NCBI RefSeq assembly: GCF_040222615.1
Contig: NZ_JAVKCQ010000020.1
Location: 12,379 to 76,378 of the forward strand
Direction of reading: 5' to 3'
Origin: Haliea sp040222615
GTDB lineage: Bacteria; Pseudomonadota; Gammaproteobacteria; Pseudomonadales; Halieaceae
Length of the DNA stretch: 64,000 bases
The notes beneath the pieces were generated by a model that did no database searches, was not told the origin of the DNA, and saw nothing but the letters and a program-made list of their open reading frames with translations. Shown piece after piece: positions 58,800-64,000 of this stretch (within the stretch, counting starts at the first letter, position 1; each line of letters begins with the position of its first letter). A program made the position numbers and the translations under genes.

Positions 58800-60529
58800 T
58801 ATGCGGCCCGCAAGAACCGGCCGAGTCGCTCTCGCCCGAGTATCTCTTTTGCCGCGTCATTCTCCCAGGCGACCTTGCCTGCCACAATCACCTCGGTCAC
58901 GACGCCCTGGGAACGGTTGAGCATCTGCACGTGATCGTACGCTTCGCGCCAGGCCATGATGCGATGGTCGTTGCTGTTGAATGTCCTCAGGGAGCCCGGG
59001 TCGACAATGGTGATATCCGCGCGAGCTCCTTCGCGTAACTCGCCGGCATCGATACCAAAAAATTTCGCCGGTGCCGAAGTCATGCGTTCGATCATCCTTG
59101 CCACCGTAGGCAAACCGCGCGTACCTGCAAGCTTTAGGGACATGAGGTTCGCGTCGTAGAACGCCATGTTGGTGATATGTGCGCCGGAGTCATTAAAGCC
59201 CGGCAGGGCCTGGTCGTGCATCAGATAGCGCAAGGCTGGCTCGTCGTTCTTGTTGCTGACGTCTACGTAGTAGCGTGCGCTCTTGTCGTACTCTCGGAAT
59301 AAATGGCGCATGAAATCGGCTTCGTCCTGAATCGCCGGTACCCTGTCCAATGCTTGACGTTCCACATCGGAGCGCGCAAGTTCCGTGCAGCCGTCACGAT
59401 AGAGGCGTGCGCGCTCGTAGACGGCCTGAAGGGTCTCTCCGTCCCATTCGGCCACCGGGGCGCCGTCGAAAACCATGAGCTTCAGATCGCGGATGACCAG
59501 CAATTCAGGGAGCCCAAGTCTCGCTTTCAGATGCCCGAGATTCCAGCCGCGGCGCCCGTGGAACCAGTCCTTTCGGAAGCGTTCGATCCAGGCCGGATCA
59601 TCGAGCAGGGCCCGGCGACCAGCGACGTCATCATGATCCCTGGCGATCAATTCGCAGGTGCTCGGCAACTCCTCGAACAGGGGGCTCACGGGGCCGTCCG
59701 ACCAGACCCTGAAATTGCAGCCGAGTGCCTGGAAGTGGATATTGCCATTGAGGAGACGGCTGTTGATGAGCCGTGCAATGGCAAGAAAGAGGTTGGAGGC
59801 GCGGGGGGCCAGGACGAACTCCATGACCGAAAGACCTGAGGTTTTCAGTGGTTTACCGAACAGTCGACCGCTACTTAGGAAGAAATAGGCCAGTCCTTTC
59901 AGCTTGTTCTCGATGATGGGCGTGGTCTGCCAGGTGCGGCCATGGTCGCGCACCACCTTAAGTAGTCCCTTGAGCTCACGGAACTTTGCGTGCTGCGTCG
60001 GAATACGTTTCGCGGTGTTTGGCGCATTGGCCAGGTAATGGAACGGCAGCCCATCGGTGCTCATTCCCAGATACCCTTGCTGTAGAGCGCGTTCGAGGAG
60101 TTCGCTCATGGCCTGTAACTCCGCTTCCGTGGGGTCGCGGCTGATGGCAGCGTCCAGGCCCATAACTTCGATGCGGAGCATGGAATGCGGCACAAAAGCA
60201 GCGATGTTGGCACCCAGAGGGAGGGACTCCAGATGAGACACATAGTCACCGGTATTGTCCCATGTTACCCGGTCAACGCATTTTTTCAGCACGCTCTTGG
60301 GCATATTCTCGACCCTGGCGAAGCAATCAACAATGGGGCTCTGCTCGCCCTCAATCTGCTTGCCGAAGCAGGTGCCGAGGCTGCAGTTGCCGACCAGAAC
60401 GGTAGTACTCCCGTGACGTATCGCCTCTGACAGAGCTGGCTCGACCTCGACTTCCAGGTCGAGGTGGGTGTGTATGTCGAGCAGGCCCGGCATGACCCAG
60501 CGCCCGCCGGCATTGATGATTTGTTGCAC
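58799..60529 (-). CDS. N-acyl-D-amino-acid deacylase family amidohydrolase (5' end interrupted by amber codon)
   Basis: From the GTG at 60529 the frame gives 576 residues. Metal ligands of D-aminoacylase are all present: DIHTHLD (HxH), the ligand cysteine in VLVGNCSLG, and the catalytic Asp in FNDSGAHITN. The region 300-420 (RARLYRDGCTELARSDVERQAL) and the C-terminal EVIVAGKVAWENDAAKEI are usual. The true N-terminus of the family (first strands of the urease-like domain) lies upstream in the same frame but beyond a TAG, described separately. Either the protein starts at this GTG and lacks about 44 residues, or the gene is a pseudogene, or UAG is read through. It removes acyl groups from N-acyl-D-amino acids. 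Confidence 0.85.
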   Translation of the reverse strand: MQQIINAGGRWVMPGLLDIHTHLDLEVEVEPALSEAIRHGSTTVLVGNCSLGTCFGKQIEGEQSPIVDCFARVENMPKSVLKKCVDRVTWDNTGDYVSHLESLPLGANIAAFVPHSMLRIEVMGLDAAISRDPTEAELQAMSELLERALQQGYLGMSTDGLPFHYLANAPNTAKRIPTQHAKFRELKGLLKVVRDHGRTWQTTPIIENKLKGLAYFFLSSGRLFGKPLKTSGLSVMEFVLAPRASNLFLAIARLINSRLLNGNIHFQALGCNFRVWSDGPVSPLFEELPSTCELIARDHDDVAGRRALLDDPAWIERFRKDWFHGRRGWNLGHLKARLGLPELLVIRDLKLMVFDGAPVAEWDGETLQAVYERARLYRDGCTELARSDVERQALDRVPAIQDEADFMRHLFREYDKSARYYVDVSNKNDEPALRYLMHDQALPGFNDSGAHITNMAFYDANLMSLKLAGTRGLPTVARMIERMTSAPAKFFGIDAGELREGARADITIVDPGSLRTFNSNDHRIMAWREAYDHVQMLNRSQGVVTEVIVAGKVAWENDAAKEILGRERLGRFLRAA

Positions 60530-60541
60530 ACCGTCTGTGGG

Positions 60542-60661
60542 CTACTCGGGGGCGACCTTCACGACCCGGTCTCCCTTGACGCCAATGTCCAGCTGCCGCG
60601 GCATATCGCCCGAACCGTCGAAAACGAGGCCCTTGCGAATGACCAAGTCGTAATCCGCCAT
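60542..60661 (-). pseudogene. Missing N-terminus of the D-aminoacylase, ended by in-frame TAG
   Basis: ATG at 60661 opens ADYDLVIRKGLVFDGSGD, the canonical start of the D-aminoacylase family, in exactly the same frame as the main body. Codon 40 is TAG (60544-60542), after KVAPE; the following codons give PTDGVQQIINAGGRWV. Family logic needs the two parts joined. A single base change would explain it. Confidence 0.85.
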
Positions 60662-60803
60662 GATCCAATACTCCAGAAACGTTTGGGATGCAGTCTAGGC
60701 TAATGATACTTGTTCCGGAATTACCTGGGGGCCCTGCCGACTATGTAATACGATGTTAGGAGATTGAGGAAGGACAATGTGCCATGTGAGTGAATCAATT
60801 GCG

Positions 60804-60818
60804 TGCACTAGTAGTGCA
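60804..60818. promoter_or_regulatory. Perfect palindrome in the divergent D-aminoacylase/AraC region
   Basis: TGCACTA-G-TAGTGCA, 15 bases, is perfectly symmetric and lies in the 250-base gap between the minus-strand D-aminoacylase and the plus-strand AraC gene, 94 bases before the AraC start. Such a symmetric site suits a dimeric repressor of TetR/LacI type; AraC proteins usually prefer direct repeats. No second copy was noticed. Confidence 0.45.
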
Positions 60819-60911
60819 AGAGCTTGCAATCCAGGAATAATGCGGTACGCCGGACTTGATCTTCGGTCTCGTGGTTGCTAGCTTTACACAATCTGATAGG
60901 AGGAGGTCTAT

Positions 60912-61991
60912 GTGAAGGCGAGAATAGAGTTTCCACCCGCATCAGATCAGGTCGTGGGCGCCAAGCATCGAGATCTAGAGGCAATGCTAGCCGCCATGGC
61001 CAACAAGACCGGGGCGGGTGGATCTGTGGTCAGTCAGCGCAATCGGCTGGTCGGCCTGACCAGCCGGCCTCCCAGTGATCAGGGTATTGGTACCTGGGAT
61101 TACATTCAGTTGTCGCCTGACTTGATCCTTTCACTGACTGATGTCGATTACCTGCGCGATACCACTATCCAGATTGAGGGTGACGATACATTCAAAGTTC
61201 GGGTAGTGTTGCGCGGGAGGGTACGTAGTAATCGTCAAGCTGGAATCCTTTCAGCCCCCTTCGTCTATGTTGAGGCTTACCCAGGCAACTGTGTGGGAAG
61301 CTATGAGGTGTTGGCAGGCGGCTTGAAAATGCTCGTGCTGCATTGTCGGACCAGAGAGTTGCTCGACGGGCTTGGTCTCCATGACCTGCCGATGCCGGCA
61401 CCGATAGCGCGCCTCTTTGCAGGCGGGCATGCCGACTCTCCCGAGGGTGATGCGGTGAGGATTGGAGCCGAAGTCATGCGGGCAGCCAGCGATGTTCTTG
61501 CGGCCGTCCATCAGTATCCTCCAGAACTTCTGCCACCTTTTCTGCTGGCGAAGTCGCGAGAGATACTCTGTTCCGTGTTACGCCAGTTGTCAGCGCCATC
61601 CATCGACAGTGTGGCTCATGGTCTGCGATCACGCGATGTCAACCGTATTTATGAAGCCCGTGATATCGTGATGTCCAACCTCGAGTCGCCATTGCCGCTA
61701 GCAGAGCTCGCGAGGACGGTAGGTGTATGTCAAACGAAGCTGAAGGCTGGGTTCAAGGCAATTTTCGGCACCACGGTGTTCGAATATGCGCGGGCCAGAC
61801 AGATGGATAGAGCTATGGATTTGTTGTTAATGACAGACAAGAGTATCTCTCAGATTGCTTACGAGGTGGGTTACAGCTATCCGGCAAACTTCACGCACGC
61901 ATTCAAGAGACACTTCGATTTCCTGCCTACCGATGTGCGAAGATCGGATGAAACTGCGGACGATAGTACAGACTCATTGGCTGGGCGGTGA
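60912..61991 (+). CDS. AraC-family regulator (PchR-like)
   Basis: 359 residues from GTG, preceded by GGAGGAGG at a good distance; an ATG two bases before leads at once to TGA. The N-terminal part is a cupin-like sensing region (QLSPDLILSLTDVDYLRD, VRVVLRGRVRSN). The C-terminal HTH_18 pair is ARTVGVCQTKLKAGFKAIFGTTVFEYARARQMDRAMDLLLMTDKSISQIAYEVGYSYPANFTHAFKRHF. The form resembles PchR-type regulators. It is divergent from the D-aminoacylase/PLP-enzyme unit and likely controls it or the hydrolase at its 3' side. Its base composition is less GC-rich than the core genes. Confidence 0.9.
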   Translation: MKARIEFPPASDQVVGAKHRDLEAMLAAMANKTGAGGSVVSQRNRLVGLTSRPPSDQGIGTWDYIQLSPDLILSLTDVDYLRDTTIQIEGDDTFKVRVVLRGRVRSNRQAGILSAPFVYVEAYPGNCVGSYEVLAGGLKMLVLHCRTRELLDGLGLHDLPMPAPIARLFAGGHADSPEGDAVRIGAEVMRAASDVLAAVHQYPPELLPPFLLAKSREILCSVLRQLSAPSIDSVAHGLRSRDVNRIYEARDIVMSNLESPLPLAELARTVGVCQTKLKAGFKAIFGTTVFEYARARQMDRAMDLLLMTDKSISQIAYEVGYSYPANFTHAFKRHFDFLPTDVRRSDETADDSTDSLAGR

Positions 61992-62002
61992 TCTGTCGGA
62001 CA

Positions 62003-63046
62003 CTAGCGATTCGAGCCCCCGCATGTGGTCTCTTGGGCCAGAATGTCTTGAATTGCAAATGCTTCCCAATCAGGGGCTGAGCTGCCGAAATTGCGATAGA
62101 TCCAGCGGCTAATCGTGCCTTGCCCCGTGTTGTTCATCAATACGACTGCTTGACGTCTTCCGCGGTTGATAACGAGGCGCTGCCCGCCAGATCCCAGCCC
62201 CCACCAGGTATCGCTGTTGCGTTTGTACCACCACAGCATCCCGTAACCGTCCCAGATCCCGTAAGGGACAGTAGAGTGGGCTGTGAGCGTTTCATTCACC
62301 CAGGCAATCGGCACCAGCTGTGCGCCGGACCAGAGTCCGCCATTGGCATAGAGGGCAGCGAAACGTGCCAGATCTCTCGTTGACATGTAGAAGCGGTACA
62401 TTCGCAGGCCCGCGCTTTGATTGGCTTCCTGGTAGATTACATCGTCGACCCGGAAGTCCTCCATGCCCACGGGTGTGGCGATCCATTGTTTGAATGCATC
62501 TCCCAGGCGCATCTCCGTGGCACGCTCAAAAATTACCCCCAAGGCATTGAAGTCCCAGTTGTTGTAGTAGAAAAAGCTCCCAGGCTCCTTGCTTCCGCGC
62601 GGTGGCTTGCGTCGCTTCATTGACTCGCTTTCCCCCAGGGCCGGGAGATAGATGCCAGACCGGGACTTCAACAAGTCGCGCAGCGTTGCTCTTTTCTCCT
62701 GTTCCGTAAGCGGGTGCAATGGATCATCGAACTCCAGCGACTTGAGAGAGGCATCCGGGTCGATCAGACCCTTGGCGATCGCGACCCCATAAAGGGCGCT
62801 AACCAGACTCTTCCGTATCGAAGCAATGTTGTAGCGCTCGCTAGCATCTCCCGAAGAGAAGCTTTCCTGTTCGCCGCAATAGACTACAACAGCATCCGAC
62901 TCGAACCCCCGGGTCTGATTACCAAGAACTTCGATGGTATTCAGCTCGAGTCCGCTCGAGGCGAGCGTTGGCCCGCAGCCGAGGAGCATTGCGATAGCAA
63001 GGCTGCGTGGAAGTAGCCGGACAGGCCAATTGCTCGTCTTTCCCAT
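62003..63046 (-). CDS. Lipoprotein serine hydrolase of beta-lactamase fold
   Basis: 347 residues from the ATG of MGKTSNWPVRLL; a lipobox (AMLLGC, cysteine at about 24) indicates a lipid-anchored periplasmic protein. S-IR-K (NIASIRKSLVSALYG) supplies the nucleophile, YYNNWD the YxN and GLGSGGQRLVINRGR the KxG-like C-terminal motif. The fold covers class C beta-lactamases, DD-peptidases and esterases. Together with the EstB-like enzyme it makes two such hydrolases in one cluster, one anchored outside, one inside. It converges with the AraC gene 11 bases away. Confidence 0.88.
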   Translation of the reverse strand: MGKTSNWPVRLLPRSLAIAMLLGCGPTLASSGLELNTIEVLGNQTRGFESDAVVVYCGEQESFSSGDASERYNIASIRKSLVSALYGVAIAKGLIDPDASLKSLEFDDPLHPLTEQEKRATLRDLLKSRSGIYLPALGESESMKRRKPPRGSKEPGSFFYYNNWDFNALGVIFERATEMRLGDAFKQWIATPVGMEDFRVDDVIYQEANQSAGLRMYRFYMSTRDLARFAALYANGGLWSGAQLVPIAWVNETLTAHSTVPYGIWDGYGMLWWYKRNSDTWWGLGSGGQRLVINRGRRQAVVLMNNTGQGTISRWIYRNFGSSAPDWEAFAIQDILAQETTCGGSNR

Positions 63047-63157
63047 GATCCGTAACCCAATGGTGGAAATCCACACTCAGTAGAGCAGATCCACGCGACC
63101 CGTGCCAACCCTGTCAGCAATCCTCATCGTCGTATCGCTATTGCGTGCAGTCGAAGC

Positions 63158-63174
63158 GTACTAATGGTTAGTAC
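63158..63174. promoter_or_regulatory. Perfect palindromic operator candidate upstream of the P1 peptidase gene
   Basis: GTACTAATGGTTAGTAC: 7-base arms with a 3-base centre. It lies in the 218-base gap between two divergent genes, 91 bases before the P1 peptidase ATG and 112 bases before the beta-lactamase-fold gene, a place where one regulator could control both. Confidence 0.5.
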
Positions 63175-63210
63175 AGTTTTCCCTGAAGCGACTAGACTGA
63201 ACGCTTTAAC

Positions 63211-63236
63211 GCGAAAGGAGCGAAAGGAGCGAAAGA
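63211..63236 (+). repeat. Three 9-base tandem repeats containing a Shine-Dalgarno-like core
   Basis: GCGAAAGGA twice plus GCGAAAGA. Each full unit contains AAAGGA, which can act as a ribosome-binding site, so the array sits just before a ten-codon frame. Confidence 0.7.
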
Positions 63237-63268
63237 TGCTGGATCTGCGATTCCGGGAATTCCGATGA
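63236..63268 (+). CDS. Ten-codon leader frame coupled to the P1 peptidase gene
   Basis: ATG to TGA encodes MLDLRFREFR; the stop overlaps the P1 peptidase ATG (ATGA). It directly follows the AAAGGA-containing repeats. Its position suggests a translated leader that loads ribosomes for the downstream gene; arginines are three of ten codons. The function is inferred only. Confidence 0.4.
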   Translation: MLDLRFREFR

Positions 63269-64000
63269 GCCGTGTGCGACGTGTGCGAGATTATGGCTTT
63301 GCCCCGGGGATCCTCAAGCCGGGTCCCCGCAACGACATTACCGATGTGAGCGGCGTCCTGGTCGGGCACCGCACCGTGGTTGACGCCAAAGCGGGGCACC
63401 GGACGGGTGTCACCGCGATTCGGCCCCATGGTGGCAATATGTTCCTTGAACGGGTGCCGGCAGGGCTCTGTATCGGCAACGGACACGGTAAGCTCGCGGG
63501 TGCCACGCAAATTGAGGAACTCGGCGAGCTGGAAACGCCGATTCTCCTGGTGAATACTCTGGCCACGGGGCGAGCCATCGAAGCGCTGATTGACTGGACC
63601 CTTGCGCAGCCGGGGTGTGAGGGCGTGACGTCTGTCAATGCGGTAGTCGGAGAGACCAACGACAGTCCTCTCAACAATATCAGGGAGAGGGGCATTCGGA
63701 CGTCAGACGTGCTGCAGGCGCTGGACGATGCGGTTGCAGATCCGGTACAGCAGGGCTCTGTTGGTGCAGGCGCGGGCACCATGGCCTTTGGCTTGAAAGG
63801 CGGCATTGGTTCCAGTTCGCGACTGGTACCCGCAGCCTGCGGAGGCTGGTGCACTGCTGCGCTTGTGCAAGCGAACTTTGATGGCATATTACAGATTGAC
63901 GGTCGCAATGTGGGCAAGGAGTTGGCTCACCTCTGGCGGCCGGACCACCCGGCGTACGGCTCGGGTCCAGGGTCCATCATGATTGTTGTTGCGACTGACG
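63265..64000 (+). CDS. P1/S58 family peptidase (DmpA-like), 3' end beyond the window
   Basis: The frame is open to the end, 245 residues seen. RDYGFAPGILKPGPRNDITDVSGVLVGHRTV is the DmpA/P1 opening; CIGNGHGKLAGATQIEELGELETPILLVNTLA and VVGETNDSPLNNIRER follow. The autocleavage site is visible near the end: P-G-S237-IMIVVATD, where the chain would split and Ser become the N-terminal nucleophile. Relatives are D/L-aminopeptidase DmpA and beta-peptidyl aminopeptidases, which accept D- or beta-amino acids. This fits the cluster's theme. The start overlaps a ten-codon leader frame. Confidence 0.92.
   Translation, partial: MSRVRRVRDYGFAPGILKPGPRNDITDVSGVLVGHRTVVDAKAGHRTGVTAIRPHGGNMFLERVPAGLCIGNGHGKLAGATQIEELGELETPILLVNTLATGRAIEALIDWTLAQPGCEGVTSVNAVVGETNDSPLNNIRERGIRTSDVLQALDDAVADPVQQGSVGAGAGTMAFGLKGGIGSSSRLVPAACGGWCTAALVQANFDGILQIDGRNVGKELAHLWRPDHPAYGSGPGSIMIVVATD

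Noticed and set aside
60910..60912. ATG at 60910 as start of the AraC gene
   Set aside because: It is followed at once by TGA; the GTG at 60912 is in the coding frame with a good ribosome-binding site.

Overview
The window looks like a chromosomal segment of a GC-rich, iron-scavenging marine-type gammaproteobacterium. Cellvibrionales/Halieaceae is my best guess, from the gene style (KshA-like Rieske oxygenase with SDRs, CpxAR with a Spy/CpxP-like protein, HrpA, MnmC, single-chain serine dehydratase, sphingomonad-like TonB receptor). This is inference, with no database search behind it. Coding density is high and neighbours often overlap by 4 bases.

Layout. (1) 1-6.2 kb: end of an SLC13/ArsB-type permease, then an oxidative degradation cluster (Rieske oxygenase, three SDRs, an NTF2/SnoaL-like protein, an Old Yellow Enzyme), of steroid or terpenoid type. 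(2) 6.2-8.9 kb: CpxA/CpxR-like system divergent from a Spy/CpxP-like protein, with a perfect CpxR box between them. (3) 9-20.6 kb: housekeeping genes (M16C protease, glutaminyl cyclase, mnmC, an SDR, MaoC, hrpA). (4) 20.7-22.7 kb: an HvfABC/bufferin-like RiPP operon whose precursor carries nine EGKCG motifs. (5) 22.8-29.3 kb: MlaA, an HsbR/HsbA-like phosphatase and STAS pair, TerB, transaldolase, DusA, a small ABM-like protein, an HDOD protein. (6) 29.4-33.3 kb: FbpABC-type iron(III) importer with a Fur-box-like site. (7) 33.3-37.7 kb: gltX, a sulfotransferase, sdaA, tRNA-Ala(GGC) with its own promoter and terminator.

(8) 37.7-42.5 kb: a mobile-element graveyard at the 3' side of tRNA-Ala. 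It holds an AlpA-like regulator with no integrase and an IS3-family element into which a complete IS66-family element has inserted. The IS66 is bounded by 8-bp duplications, and its removal restores the IS3 frame exactly.

(9) 42.5-64 kb (runs off the end): an accessory region that I read as one system for taking up and dismantling unusual, D-amino-acid-containing or N-acylated small peptides. On the minus strand an AraC regulator, a TonB receptor, an EstB-like serine hydrolase and a beta-propeller form one unit. Divergent from it is a tightly coupled plus-strand operon: CocE/S15 hydrolase, M19 dipeptidase, AbgT transporter, second M19 dipeptidase, diaminopropionate ammonia-lyase, DppA-like D-aminopeptidase, RidA. 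Facing it are an Asp/Glu racemase, a DSD1-like D-hydroxyamino-acid lyase and a D-aminoacylase with an in-frame amber codon. Beyond lie a second AraC regulator, a lipoprotein beta-lactamase-fold hydrolase and a DmpA/P1 peptidase. The proposed flow is outer-membrane uptake, periplasmic hydrolysis, AbgT import of small products, then racemisation or deamination to common keto acids, with RidA clearing enamine intermediates. The substrate is unknown.
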